From: Streptomyces sp. ITFR-21
GTDB lineage: Bacteria > Actinomycetota > Actinomycetes > Streptomycetales > Streptomycetaceae
Direction: 5' to 3'
DNA length: 64,000 nucleotides
Assembly: GCF_031844685.1 (NCBI RefSeq)
Contig: NZ_CP134605.1
Span: 2,748,001 to 2,812,000 of the forward strand
A program made the translations under genes and the position numbers. The notes beneath the pieces were generated by a model. That model did no database searches. It was not told where the DNA came from and worked only from the letters and a program-made list of their open reading frames with translations. Position 1 is the stretch's first letter, and every line of letters starts with the position of its first letter. Of the stretch, positions 16,467-25,660 are shown piece after piece.

Positions 16467-17429
16467 TCAACCGGTCACGGCGGCGGCCGCCTTGACCACG
16501 GCGGTGATCCGTCCCTGTATGTCCCGCAATGTCAGTTGGTTGTCCTCGACCTGTTGCCGCTGGATGCCCGACTCGACGTCGAACCAGGTTTTCACCAGGC
16601 CCGTCCTCGCCTTGCAGTCGACGTCGGTGACCGCGACCCGGATGGCCGCGGCGCTGATCGCCCGGCCGCGGACGTACGGGGCGAGGTCGGCGGCCCGCAG
16701 CGGACTCGCCACGGTGTAACCCCCGCTCTTCACGCACTGCGACCAGGCGGTGACTGCCTGCCGGACCCGCGGCTCCGCCTAGGACCTGTCCAGGCTGTCC
16801 GCGTCCAGCCTTCCCTCCAGGCTGGTGTCGGTCAGCGACACACCGACCCTGTCCCGTGCCTCCGCGGCACACCCGCCGTCCGGTACGGCTTTGCCCTGAT
16901 ACGTCGACGGCGCCGTCGCGGCGTCCGGCTTCACCGCCACCCGGCCGGTCAGCACGGCCGTCTCCGCGTCGGACAACGCGGGCATCCGCTGTCCTGGCTC
17001 CCCCTCGTCGCCGATGGTGTACGCGAACCTCCCGGCCGCGGCCCGGTCGGTGATCCCGTAGCGGCGCTCCATGTTGGAGTCGTCGTTGTCGGGCGGGGGC
17101 GTGGTCCCGGGCGGCGGCAGTACGAGAGTAAAGCCGTACCGCGCCATGCACTGCTCCGTCAGCCGGTTCAGCGCCCGGTCGATCGCGACCCTCTCGGGAT
17201 ACGCCTCCATGTACGCCTCGAGGGGCAGCACCATCCCCTTGGCCAGCCCCGACCGAGGCACCGCGTCGGGCCACGCGGCAGCCGCCACCGGCCCCGCCTG
17301 CCCCGGGACGGCACCGGGCGATGCCGTCCCGCCGCCCCCTCCGGAACACCCGGCGAGCAGGGCCGGCAGCAAGGCTCCGCCCAGCATGGCCGCCAGGGTC
17401 CGCCTCCTAGGCCCAGTGCTGGGAGGCAT
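16467..17429 (-). pseudogene. Lipoprotein gene interrupted by in-frame amber stop
   Basis: ATG 17429 starts MPPSTGPRRRTLAAMLGGAL with a lipobox LLAGC, so the product would be a membrane-anchored lipoprotein. The frame stops at TAG (16779-16781) after LEGRLDADSLDRS. Beyond the TAG the same frame continues without break as AEPRVRQAVTAWSQCVKSGG and on to a stop at 16467, 17 bases before the adaptor gene. A single base change therefore explains the break. An inner ATG restarts at 16733 but would lack the export signal. The intact protein, about 320 residues, probably served with the adaptor/ABC system. Its function is unknown. Confidence 0.7.
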
Positions 17430-17913
17430 TTTCGTTCGTGAGCGTCGAGTCGAGGTTGATGGCCGGGGCATCGAGGCAGTAATAGGCGGCGTCGAATTCC
17501 TGGGAGTGGCCGGTGTAGCCGGAGTTGTAGTAAATCCGGTAGTCGTCCCGCGTGACGGTGCTGCACGAGACCGCCGCGGCCGCGTTGTTCTTGACCGGCT
17601 CGCCCGAGCCCTCGCCCTTCCCTGCGAAGAACTCGTAGTGGTAGACGTAGGTCCGCTCGCCGACCTGCCCGGTGTCGGAGGCGTAGTTGTAGACGTCCCC
17701 GTAGAAGACGGCGTTGCTCCCGGTGGGAAACTGGGCGCTGCCGGTCCTGGAGTGGTAGAAGAGGTACAGGCCGCCGCCGACCATGTCGTTCCCGTCGCAG
17801 TCCTGCGGGTACATCCCGCAGTTGTTGCCGACGTACACGTTGAGCGGCGGGCTCGCGTGGGCCGGTGCGGTGGTCACCGCGGAAACGCCGGCTGCGGCGA
17901 CGACAGCGGCCAT
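17407..17913 (-). CDS. Small secreted Cys/Tyr-rich protein, possibly crystallin/I36-inhibitor-like
   Basis: At most 168 residues from ATG 17913. The start MAAVVAAAGVSAVTTAPAHA is a signal-peptide core and cleavage site but lacks basic residues; the frame extends upstream through GRVSRKAA, so a non-ATG start further out (ATT or CTG near 17945-17960) may supply the n-region. The mature part has four Cys, many Tyr, and ends in a block YRIYYNSGYTGHSQEF, then NLDSTLTNENASQHW, which is reminiscent of beta/gamma-crystallin or peptidase-inhibitor I36 repeats. It is first in the damaged efflux operon, overlapping the lipoprotein start by about 20 bases. Family call is tentative. Confidence 0.5.
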   Translation of the reverse strand: MAAVVAAAGVSAVTTAPAHASPPLNVYVGNNCGMYPQDCDGNDMVGGGLYLFYHSRTGSAQFPTGSNAVFYGDVYNYASDTGQVGERTYVYHYEFFAGKGEGSGEPVKNNAAAAVSCSTVTRDDYRIYYNSGYTGHSQEFDAAYYCLDAPAINLDSTLTNENASQHWA

Positions 17914-18694
17914 GGCGGCCTTGCGGGAGACGCGACCGTTGAGAATGTTCTCTCCGTCCGACAGGTGACGCCCTGCGTGGTGCGGACGCTGCCCTCCAGC
18001 TGTCCGGTGTCCACACGTTAGGTCGGGCGGCCCGCCGTCGCCTTGGCACCCAGTGCCCTCTTCTTGACGCTGGGTACCCTGATGTCCCCGGAGCCGCCCG
18101 GCCGCGCTGAGCCACGCGTTCCCGCGCCGGGATCACGGGCCCACGGCCCCCGGGCCGTACCTCCGTGCGAGGGGATCCCGGCCCCGGGCCCGGGCGGGAT
18201 CGTCGGACCAGGGGTCCGCCCAGTGTCTTCCCCTGGGGTGCGGGGGCGGGCCGGACGGCGAGAGTGGTCCGCGTGCCCAGGGCTGAGGAAAGCCGATCCG
18301 CGTGTCCGTCCTGCTGCGCGTCCGCCCTGTCCGCGTGCCGTACCGCACCCGCGCGGCGGGGGTTCGGCGACTGGCCATGATCGACACCCGGAGGGAACGA
18401 TGGGACCACCACTCGTAGCCCTGATGTCGGCGCTGGCACTGTCCGCGCTGTTCCCCGCGGCGGCGATGAGTCGCGGCCCGGCCGGCATTTCGTGGACGGC
18501 ATCGGTGCGCCCGCCGCCCCGGGCGCAGACAGTCGTGGAGACGCCGCAGCCACCCTCGTCGGGCGAGGGCCCACCAGCGGCCTACACCGACAGGCCAGCA
18601 CACGGCGCGTGGGCTAAACATAGCAATGTCATGTCATATCACTCAAAGCTGTGGCCGTGTCGGCTGACCAGTCCTCTCGCGTACGGAGTCCGCC
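17914..18694. other. Intergenic region between divergent operons
   Basis: About 780 bases with no supportable gene. It must carry the promoters of the minus-strand secreted-protein operon and of the plus-strand urea operon. The AT-richer part at 18610-18650 (TAGCAATGTCATGTCATATC) just upstream of the transporter is the best promoter candidate. Confidence 0.5.
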
Positions 18695-19657
18695 TTGCCT
18701 TCGGTCGAGATCCCAACCCGCCGAAAGCGGGCGGAGAAGCCCTTCCTCTCGTACCTCGTCGCCTCGGCGCGCGGTGTCGGACAGGTGGATCTCCAGCCGG
18801 GAGCATGGACCGGTGCGGTCATCCTCCTGGCACTGTGGACAGCTGGCTGGGAAATCGGGGTTTTCGCCACCCTCGGCACACTGGTCTCCACCATGACCGC
18901 CTTGGCACTGGGCTCCGACCGCTCGGGCGTCAGGCAGGGCCTCCAGGGCTACTGCGGCTGTCTCACGGGGATCGCACTGGTGACCTATCTGGGCCACCAC
19001 GTGGCCACCTATGTGCTCGCCGTCGTGGGGGCCGTCGTGTGCACCATCCTGATGGCGGCGCTTTCGACGGTCCTCGCTCCCACCGGGCTGACCGCCCTCA
19101 CCGCACCGTTCTGCCTGGTCTCCGGCGTCATGGTGCTCGGAGCACCTGATTTCGGCCGGATCTGGCACGGGGCCCCGGCGGCCGTCTCCAGCACGACCGG
19201 CGGGGGCACCGGGCTGTCGTGGGACGACCTGTGGCACGGCTTCTTCTGCAACGTCGCGCAGGTCTTCCTCGTCGACAAGTGGCAGGTCGGGCTCATCATG
19301 CTCGTCGGTCTGGCCCTGGCCGGGGCACGTGTCGTCCTGTTCGCCGGGGCAGGCAGCATCGTCGGCATGTTTGCCGCGTGGGCCCTCGGAGCGCCCACGC
19401 GGCTGATCGCCAACGGGATCTACGGATACAACGCCGTGCTCGTGGCTGTCGCGGTCGGTGCGGTCCTGCTGGCCCCCACCCCCTGGAACGCGGCGTACGC
19501 GCTGTTCGGCGCCGCTGCCTCCACCGGCCTGACGGCCTCTTTGACCTCGCTCTTCAAGCCCTTCGGGGGGCACACGTTCACCTGGCCCTTCATTCTCACG
19601 GCCTGGGTCCTCATGGCCGCGGTACCGCGCCTGCCGCGGTTCCGCCCGAGCGGCTGA
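18695..19657 (+). CDS. Urea transporter (UT family)
   Basis: The protein has 320 residues with about ten hydrophobic segments; the frame begins at TTG 18695, eight bases after ACGGAG, and no in-frame alternative exists upstream. Typical UT-type stretches are LQPGAWTGAVILLALWTAGW, FATLGTLVSTMTALALG and NGIYGYNAVLVAVAVG, and the sequence shows the internal two-fold similarity of the family. UT proteins form channels for facilitated urea passage. Placed 53 bases before ureA and on the same strand, it most likely feeds urea to the urease encoded downstream. Confidence 0.85.
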   Translation: MPSVEIPTRRKRAEKPFLSYLVASARGVGQVDLQPGAWTGAVILLALWTAGWEIGVFATLGTLVSTMTALALGSDRSGVRQGLQGYCGCLTGIALVTYLGHHVATYVLAVVGAVVCTILMAALSTVLAPTGLTALTAPFCLVSGVMVLGAPDFGRIWHGAPAAVSSTTGGGTGLSWDDLWHGFFCNVAQVFLVDKWQVGLIMLVGLALAGARVVLFAGAGSIVGMFAAWALGAPTRLIANGIYGYNAVLVAVAVGAVLLAPTPWNAAYALFGAAASTGLTASLTSLFKPFGGHTFTWPFILTAWVLMAAVPRLPRFRPSG

Positions 19658-19710
19658 CGGTCACCTCCGTTCGTGTTCTCCACCGCACTGTGATGAGGAA
19701 GGCAAGCACG

Positions 19711-20016
19711 ATGAACCTCGCTCCCCGCGAGATCGACAAGCTGTTGGTGTACGTGGTGGCCGATCTGGCCCGCAAGCGCCGTGCCCGTGGTCTCAAGCTC
19801 AACTACAGCGAGTCCGTCGCCCTGATCACCGAGGCGATCCTCGAAGCGGCTCGTGACGGGAAGAGCGTGGCCGACTGCATGGATCTCGGCCGTCACGTCG
19901 TCGGAGAGGGCGACACGATGCCAGGAGTACGCCGGATGCTCAATCTGCTCCAGGTGGAGGCGTCCTTCACCGACGGCACCAAGCTCGTGTCCTGCCACGA
20001 CCCCATCGGTGGTTGA
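19711..20016 (+). CDS. ureA: Urease subunit gamma
   Basis: The 101-residue gamma subunit has the family length of about 100. It contains MNLAPREIDKLLVYVVADLA, LNYSESVALITEAILEAARD and the conserved PGVRRMLNLLQVEASFTDGT. The start ATG at 19711 is preceded by GAGGAAGG; an in-frame upstream ATG at 19693 (MRKAST) would add six residues but leaves no ribosome-binding site. The protein joins UreB and UreC in the hexameric or trimeric apo-enzyme. Unlike many operons, ureB does not follow directly: a CbiX-like gene intervenes after four bases. Confidence 0.95.
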   Translation: MNLAPREIDKLLVYVVADLARKRRARGLKLNYSESVALITEAILEAARDGKSVADCMDLGRHVVGEGDTMPGVRRMLNLLQVEASFTDGTKLVSCHDPIGG

Positions 20017-20020
20017 CCCG

Positions 20021-20914
20021 ATGGGCGAACGCTGCCGGGTGGTCGCCGTGTGCGGCCACGAAGCCGCCTACGGGCGGGTGCCGGACATCCTGGTGGACCC
20101 GGACGTGACCGTGGTTCCGAACGGACGGGAACTGTTCCGTGCCATAGCGCTGCTCGGCCGGCGGGGCGAACCGAGCTGCGTGGTGCCGATGACGTTCGGG
20201 CGCGACCCCGATCTCGTCGCCGACACGGCGCGCACCCTGCGGGCGCTGCCCGACGAGCACCGTGCCCTGACCTGTCTGGCCGGAGCCTTCGGGACTGCCC
20301 AGCACCTCGTGGGCTGGTTGCGAGCCGCGGCGGGCGGGGTGCCGGCCACCGACGCGTTGCTCGTGACGGCACCTTCCGCAGGCCCGTTCGAGGACGCCGA
20401 GCTGTATCGGACGGCAAGCCTCGTACGGTGCTTCGGCGACCACTCCCTGGTCGAAGTGGCCTTCACCGGCGGCGATCCGGACCTCGTGCACGGTGTACGG
20501 CGCTGCGCCCTGCTCGGTGCCTCCCGGGTGGTGATGCTGTCAGCCGCGTTCACGGTGCCCGCGCCTCCGGACGCCCCGGGAGTGCCGGTCGAGGCAGCGG
20601 GTCCCCCGGTTCCGCGCGCAGCGCTGCGGCGAGTGATCGGCGAACGTGTCTCGGCCGCCCTGCACCGTCTCCGGGACCACGGCGACGACGGGATCTCCGC
20701 CGGTCTGACGGCGGCCGACGAGCACGGCCACCACCACACTCACCCGCCGGGCGAGGACCACCACCACACTCACCCGCCGGGCGAGGACCACCACCACACT
20801 GCGGGCCCGCCGCACACGCACGGTCCGGCCCCCGAATTCGAACACCCGCAGGGCTTTCGGCACCCGGACCACCAGATCCCCGGTGCGGCCCCCGTTCTGA
20901 GGATCAGCCCATGA
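20021..20914 (+). CDS. CbiX/SirB-like protein with His-rich tail, putative nickel factor in urease operon
   Basis: The protein has 297 residues, with ATG at 20021, four bases after ureA. The body (about 1-220) has the layout of a CbiX/sirohydrochlorin-chelatase-type protein ([12 protein letters not shown] at the start, [35 protein letters not shown]). The second active-site His of true chelatases is not obvious: AAF stands where a PLFL-type segment with His is usual. The tail (about 232-290) is loaded with His in repeats of [10 protein letters not shown], encoded by a 30-bp DNA repeat, and ends [11 protein letters not shown]. No ureE exists in this operon, so a nickel storage or delivery role for urease is a reasonable inference. 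The chelatase-like family call is moderate. Confidence 0.65.
   Translation: MGERCRVVAVCGHEAAYGRVPDILVDPDVTVVPNGRELFRAIALLGRRGEPSCVVPMTFGRDPDLVADTARTLRALPDEHRALTCLAGAFGTAQHLVGWLRAAAGGVPATDALLVTAPSAGPFEDAELYRTASLVRCFGDHSLVEVAFTGGDPDLVHGVRRCALLGASRVVMLSAAFTVPAPPDAPGVPVEAAGPPVPRAALRRVIGERVSAALHRLRDHGDDGISAGLTAADEHGHHHTHPPGEDHHHTHPPGEDHHHTAGPPHTHGPAPEFEHPQGFRHPDHQIPGAAPVLRISP
20729..20800. repeat. 30-bp tandem repeat encoding [10 protein letters not shown]
   Basis: Two perfect 30-bp units (20729-20758 and 20759-20788) and 12 bases of a third encode the His-rich tail. Unit length is a multiple of three, so changes in copy number would change metal-binding capacity without a frameshift. Confidence 0.9.
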
Positions 20915-21468
20915 CGACCCCTCCGACATACATCTACGGCGAGGAACCGATCGAGATCAACGCGGGCCGCCGCACCGTGACACTCACCGTCAGCAACACC
21001 GGCGACCGGGCGATCCAGGTCGGGTCCCACTACCACTTCTTCGAGGTGAACTCGGCGCTGGCCTTCGACCGCAGGCGAGCGCTCGGGATGCATCTCAACA
21101 TCCCGGCGGGCACCTCCGTACGCATCGAGCCCGGCGGCTCGCGTGAGGTCGAGCTCTGCGCCTACGCGGGTACGGGCCGTCTCGTCGGTTTCAGCGGCCT
21201 GCTCAACGGCAGCCTCGCTTCCCGCCCCGCCAGGGTCGAGGCCGTTCGCCGGGCCATCGAAGAGGGCTTCCAGGGAGCGCAGGGACCCCCGGAGACCACG
21301 ACCAGCAGCGAGGCGAGGAGCAGCCGTGGCACCGCGGCCACCAGCAGCGGCCCCGACGCGGAAACGGCGCCGGGCGCGAAAGGCCGGGCCGGCGGAGCCG
21401 GCACGGCACGGGCCCGAGGCGGGCCGAGCACCGAAGGCGTGCAGAACGAGAAGAAGGGTTCCCGCTGA
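20911..21468 (+). CDS. ureB: Urease subunit beta with long C-terminal extension
   Basis: The protein has 185 residues; the beta domain is complete in the first 110 ([57 protein letters not shown]). The remaining 70 residues form a Ser/Thr/Ala/Gly-rich basic tail absent from typical 100-residue UreB. The ATG at 20911 overlaps the previous stop (ATGA). The beta subunit packs between alpha and gamma. The tail may be a linker left from a fusion or a surface extension; I see no domain in it. Confidence 0.93.
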   Translation: MTTPPTYIYGEEPIEINAGRRTVTLTVSNTGDRAIQVGSHYHFFEVNSALAFDRRRALGMHLNIPAGTSVRIEPGGSREVELCAYAGTGRLVGFSGLLNGSLASRPARVEAVRRAIEEGFQGAQGPPETTTSSEARSSRGTAATSSGPDAETAPGAKGRAGGAGTARARGGPSTEGVQNEKKGSR

Positions 21469-23192
21469 TGCCCATCCTTCCCCGCAGGCAGTACACGGAC
21501 ATGTTCGGCCCGACGGTCGGCGACCGCTTCCATCTCGCCGACACCAATCTCGTCGTCGAGGTCGAGAAGGACTTCAGCGAGGGCCAGTACGGCGACGAAG
21601 TCCTCTACGGCGGCGGGAAGACCATGCGGGACGGCATGGCGTCCTCCCCGCAGGCGACAAGCGCGCAGGGCGCCCTCGACACCGTCATCACCAACGTCGT
21701 GGTCATCGACCCCGTGGTGGGCGTCGTCAAGTGCGACATCGGCATCAAGGACGGCATGATCGCCGGGATCGGCAAGTCCGGCAATCCGCAGACCCAGAAC
21801 AACGTTCATCCGGACCTGGTCATCGGCCCGGGGACCGAGGCCATCGCGGGCGAGCACCTCATCGCCACCGCGGGGGCCATCGACTCCCACGTCCACATGA
21901 TCTCCCCGCAGCAAGCCGAACAGGCGCTCACCAACGGCATCACCACCCTCATCGGCGGGGGCACCGGGCCCTCGGACGGTTCCAACGGCACCACGTGCAC
22001 CCCGGGGCCGTACAACATCGCCCGGCTGCTCCAGGCTGCCGAGGGCTGGCCGGTGAACCTCGGCATCATGGGCAAGGGGAACGGCAGCCTGCCGGAGGCC
22101 CTGAACGAGCAGATCGAGGCAGGTGCCTGCGCCCTGAAGGTGCACGAGGACTGGGGCGCCACTCCGGCGGTGATCGACAACGCGCTCGACGTCGCCGACC
22201 ACCATGACGTACAGGTCGCCATTCACACGGACAGCCTGAACGAGAGCGGCTTCTTCGAGGACACCCGTTCCGCGATCGACGGGCGCGCCATCCACACCTT
22301 CCACAGCGAGGGTGCCGGCGGCGGCCACGCCCCGGACATCTTGCGCGTCGCGGGTGAGCCCAACGTTTTGCCGTCCTCCACCAATCCGACGTTGCCCTAC
22401 ACCAAGAACTCCGTCGACGAACTCCTCGACATGGTCATGGTGTGCCACCACCTCAGCCACGACATCCCCGAGGACGTGTCCTTCGCGGACAGCCGGGTCC
22501 GTGCCGAGACGATCGCCGCCGAGTCGGTGCTCCACGACCTCGGTGTGATCAGCATGTTCTCCTCCGACTCCCAGGCCATGGGACGGGTAGGGGAGTCGGT
22601 CACGCGCGCCTTCCAGACCGCGCACCACTGCAAGGACAAACTCGGCGTCCTGGAGGGTGACTCCGCGCGGAACGACAACCAACGGGTCCTTCGCTACCTG
22701 GCGAAGGTCACGATCAACCCCGCCATCGCCACCGGCATCGCCGACCACGTCGGTTCGCTCGAGAAGGGGAAGATCGCCGACATCGTCCTGTGGCCCATCC
22801 ACTCCTTCGGGGCCAAGCCCAAGATGGTCATCAAGGGCGGCATCATCTCCTGGGCGCAGATGGGTGACCCGAACGCCTCTTTGCCGACCCCGCAGCCGGT
22901 CATCTACCGCCCCTGCTTCGGGCAGTACGGCAAGGCCCTGCCTGCCACGCACGTCACGTTCATGTCTCAGGCGGGCATCGCCGCCGGAGTGCCGGCGGAA
23001 CTCGGCCTGGACCGCAGGATCCTGCCGGTGCGGGGCACACGGACCATCGGCAAACACAACATGGTGCGCAACAACGCGCTTCCGGACATCCGGGTCGATC
23101 CGGAGACCTTCAGGGTCACCCTCGACGGCAGGGTCGCGACGATCGACCCTGCTGAGGAACTGCCCCTCAACCACCTGTTCTTCCTGGTCTAG
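21468..23192 (+). CDS. ureC: Urease subunit alpha (catalytic)
   Basis: The protein has 574 residues, close to the family length of about 570. All dinuclear nickel site elements are visible: SHVHMISP (two His), ALKVHEDWG (the Lys carbamylated by CO2, and a His), [12 protein letters not shown] (His), and the flap [20 protein letters not shown] with the catalytic Cys and His, then [13 protein letters not shown] with the Asp ligand. The ATG at 21468 shares its A with the ureB stop (TGATG). The enzyme hydrolyses urea to ammonia and carbamate in the cytoplasm. The C-terminus ends [12 protein letters not shown]. Sequence looks intact and active. Confidence 0.97.
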   Translation: MPILPRRQYTDMFGPTVGDRFHLADTNLVVEVEKDFSEGQYGDEVLYGGGKTMRDGMASSPQATSAQGALDTVITNVVVIDPVVGVVKCDIGIKDGMIAGIGKSGNPQTQNNVHPDLVIGPGTEAIAGEHLIATAGAIDSHVHMISPQQAEQALTNGITTLIGGGTGPSDGSNGTTCTPGPYNIARLLQAAEGWPVNLGIMGKGNGSLPEALNEQIEAGACALKVHEDWGATPAVIDNALDVADHHDVQVAIHTDSLNESGFFEDTRSAIDGRAIHTFHSEGAGGGHAPDILRVAGEPNVLPSSTNPTLPYTKNSVDELLDMVMVCHHLSHDIPEDVSFADSRVRAETIAAESVLHDLGVISMFSSDSQAMGRVGESVTRAFQTAHHCKDKLGVLEGDSARNDNQRVLRYLAKVTINPAIATGIADHVGSLEKGKIADIVLWPIHSFGAKPKMVIKGGIISWAQMGDPNASLPTPQPVIYRPCFGQYGKALPATHVTFMSQAGIAAGVPAELGLDRRILPVRGTRTIGKHNMVRNNALPDIRVDPETFRVTLDGRVATIDPAEELPLNHLFFLV

Positions 23193-23195
23193 CGG

Positions 23196-23975
23196 ATGCG
23201 CCACGATGCGGCAGGACTCCTCGGAGACCCGGCACCCGGCACCGCGTCCGCCTCCTGTGCGGACGCGGCAGACGGCGCCGGCGAGGGGTCGGACCTCGGG
23301 TCGCTGTTGATTGCTCTCCAACTCACCGACTCGGCCTTCCCCAGCGGGTTCTACACGCTCTCGCACAGTCTGGAGGGCTTCGCCCAGGCCGGCGCCGTGG
23401 ACGCCGACGGCCTTCCCCTGCTGCTGGGGGATTTGCTGCTGCACGGTGTCGGTCCGGCGGACGCGACCGCGCTCGCCCTCGCCCACCGCGCCGCGGCGGC
23501 GGGAGATGTGGATGGAGCGGCGGCCGTCGACACCCACCTGTTCGCCACGAAACTGGGACAGGAGATGCGTCAGGCGTCGACCCGCACCGGAAGGCAACTC
23601 CTCGACCTGGCGGCAGAAGTCTTCGACCACCCACTGATCAGGGCGTACTTGGCCCGGGTGCGGCGCCAGGAGGCCCCCGGTACCCAGGCCGTCGCCGCGG
23701 GCATCGTCTACGCGGCGACCGGGGTTCCGGTCAGGCAGGCCGTCGCCTGTGACCTGTTCGCCTTCTGCGCCAGCTTCGCCGGGGCTGCCCTCCGGCTCCG
23801 GCTCACGGACCACCGCAGGGCCCAGACGCTGTTGCGGGGGGCCGCCCCCCTCGTCGAACGCGCCGTCGAGGAGGCGGTACGGCGCGAACTACCCGACATG
23901 GGCGCCACCGTCTTCGCCTCCGATGTCATGTCAGGGCGTCATGAGCGCGCAGAAGCACGGCTTTTCGCCAGCTGA
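23196..23975 (+). CDS. ureF: Urease accessory protein UreF
   Basis: The protein has 259 residues, with ATG at 23196, three bases after ureC. It shows the UreF pattern LIALQLTDSAFPSGFYTLSH, SLEGFAQAGAVDADGL and AVACDLFAFCASFAGAALRL. An N-terminal 35-residue Ala/Gly/Asp-rich extension precedes the domain. UreF acts with UreD and UreG as a gated complex during nickel and CO2 loading of the active site. Confidence 0.9.
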   Translation: MRHDAAGLLGDPAPGTASASCADAADGAGEGSDLGSLLIALQLTDSAFPSGFYTLSHSLEGFAQAGAVDADGLPLLLGDLLLHGVGPADATALALAHRAAAAGDVDGAAAVDTHLFATKLGQEMRQASTRTGRQLLDLAAEVFDHPLIRAYLARVRRQEAPGTQAVAAGIVYAATGVPVRQAVACDLFAFCASFAGAALRLRLTDHRRAQTLLRGAAPLVERAVEEAVRRELPDMGATVFASDVMSGRHERAEARLFAS

Positions 23976-24003
23976 ACACCCAGCCACCGCATCAAGGAGA
24001 ACC

Positions 24004-24624
24004 GTGGACGACAACGTACTGAGAGTCGGGATCGGCGGGCCGGTCGGCTCCGGCAAGACCGCACTCGTCGAGGCTCTGGTGCCGACACTCATCGCACTCG
24101 GCCGCCACCCCTCGGTCATCACCAACGACATCTACACCAAGGAGGACGCCGACCACATCCGCCGCACGCTCGACGGAGTCCTGGAACCGGAGCGGATCGT
24201 GGGAGTGGAGACGGGAGCATGCCCGCACACCGCCGTACGCGACGACCCGACGATGAACCTGGCGGCCGGAGCCGAGTTGCTGGAGCACTTCCCCGACACC
24301 GACACGCTGCTGTACGAGTCCGGCGGGGACAACCTCACACTCACGTTCAGCCCGGCGCTCGTCGATGTCTTCCTCTTCGTGCTGGACACGGCGGAAGGCG
24401 AGAAGATGCCCCGCAAACGCGGCCCCGGCATCACCGATTCCGATCTGCTCGTCATCAACAAGATCGACATCGCGCAATACGTCCGTACCGACATCGGCGT
24501 CATGGAGTCGGACGCGTACCGGGTCCGCGACAACCGGCCCGTCGTCCTGACGGACTGCCTCACGGGCGTCGGCATCGCCGACGTCGCCGACTACCTCGAA
24601 TCCCGGCGCAAGGCGCTGATCTGA
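24004..24624 (+). CDS. ureG: Urease accessory GTPase UreG
   Basis: The protein has 206 residues. The start is GTG 24004 with AAGGAGA six bases upstream; an in-frame ATG at 23941 lacks such a site. G-protein motifs are complete: GIGGPVGSGKTALVEAL (P-loop), ETGACPHTAVRDD (CPH nickel-binding motif and G2), LLYESGGDNLTLTFS (G3 region), VINKIDIA (NKxD). UreG couples GTP hydrolysis to nickel delivery into UreC through UreF-UreD. Confidence 0.95.
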   Translation: MDDNVLRVGIGGPVGSGKTALVEALVPTLIALGRHPSVITNDIYTKEDADHIRRTLDGVLEPERIVGVETGACPHTAVRDDPTMNLAAGAELLEHFPDTDTLLYESGGDNLTLTFSPALVDVFLFVLDTAEGEKMPRKRGPGITDSDLLVINKIDIAQYVRTDIGVMESDAYRVRDNRPVVLTDCLTGVGIADVADYLESRRKALI

Positions 24625-24625
24625 C

Positions 24626-25618
24626 ATGTCCGGCACCTCGGCGCCCTCGCGCGCACCCTCCGTTCCCCCGCGGGGCGCCGTAGACAGGCTCGCGCCGGAG
24701 TACTACGCGGCGCGTCGCCTGCCACCCGATGTCGCGGCCCTGGCATCCGTGCCCGACACGCTCGCACCCGGGTCACCGGCCAAGGTCGGCATCCTGGATC
24801 TGGCGTTCGCGGTCCGGGCCGGCCGTACCGAACTGGTCCAGCGCTACCAGAAGAGTCCCCTGCAGATCATGCGGCCGCTGTGGATCGACCCGATGATGCC
24901 CGGCATGAGTCACGTGTACCTGATGTCGACCGGCGGAGGCGTCGCCCAGGCGGACCGGTACCGGATGGACTTCCGCTGCGGCCCCGGCACCGAGGTCCAT
25001 CTGACCACGCAGGCGGCGACGAAGGTCTTCCGGATGGAGCACGACTACGCCAGCCAGCGAGTGCACCTCACGGCGGAGGACGGCTCGTACGTCGAGTACC
25101 TCCCCGATCCGCTGATCCCGTTCAGGGACGCCCGGTACTACCAGCGCACCGAGGTCACCGTCGCCCCCGGGGCCACCGTGGTCATCGGGGACACCCTGAC
25201 GGCCGGACGGCTCGCTCGCGGCGAACGGCACGACTACCGGGTGCTCGCCACCGATCTCCACATCCGCCGCCCCGACGGCACACTCCTCGCCGTCGACACC
25301 CTGCGGCTGGCGCCGGGATCGGGGCGGGGGCGGTCGGAGGTCGCCGGACCGGGGGTGTTCGCCGGGCACGACCACGTCGCCTCGGTCTTCGTGGTCACCG
25401 ACCGCGCCCCCGCGGCGGAGGTCGCAAGCGCCCTGCACCACGCGCTGGCGGACCTCGGTCCGCTCTACGGCGCCAGCGTGCTGCCCGGAGAGTGCGGGGC
25501 CTGGGTCCGCGTCCTCGGTGACAGCCCGGTCCTGGTCGCCGCGGCCAGGCACACCGCCTGGGACGCCGTACGCCGTCTGCTGACCGGTCACCCGGCCCCC
25601 GACCTGCGCAAACCCTGA
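24626..25618 (+). CDS. ureD: Urease accessory protein UreD
   Basis: The protein has 330 residues, with ATG at 24626, directly after the ureG stop. Conserved features are LVQRYQKSPLQIMRPLW, YLMSTGGGVAQADRYRMDF, LTTQAATKVFRMEHDYA and YVEYLPDPLIPFRDARYYQR. UreD is the scaffold that binds the apo-urease and passes nickel through an internal tunnel from UreFG. Length and domain content are normal apart from a 45-residue N-terminal extension. Confidence 0.92.
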   Translation: MSGTSAPSRAPSVPPRGAVDRLAPEYYAARRLPPDVAALASVPDTLAPGSPAKVGILDLAFAVRAGRTELVQRYQKSPLQIMRPLWIDPMMPGMSHVYLMSTGGGVAQADRYRMDFRCGPGTEVHLTTQAATKVFRMEHDYASQRVHLTAEDGSYVEYLPDPLIPFRDARYYQRTEVTVAPGATVVIGDTLTAGRLARGERHDYRVLATDLHIRRPDGTLLAVDTLRLAPGSGRGRSEVAGPGVFAGHDHVASVFVVTDRAPAAEVASALHHALADLGPLYGASVLPGECGAWVRVLGDSPVLVAAARHTAWDAVRRLLTGHPAPDLRKP

Positions 25619-25660
25619 ACGCCCCCGGTACCGCCCCTTCACTCCACGAGGTGTCCGCCG

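Noticed and set aside
18018..18488. 156-residue minus-strand ORF before the urea transporter
   Set aside because: Pro/Gly/Arg-rich, no domain, no ribosome-binding site, several equally open overlapping frames.
21162..23813. 883-residue minus-strand open frame opposite ureB/ureC/ureF
   Set aside because: Antisense to strongly conserved urease genes; composition is Val/Gly/Asp/Arg-rich without any domain.
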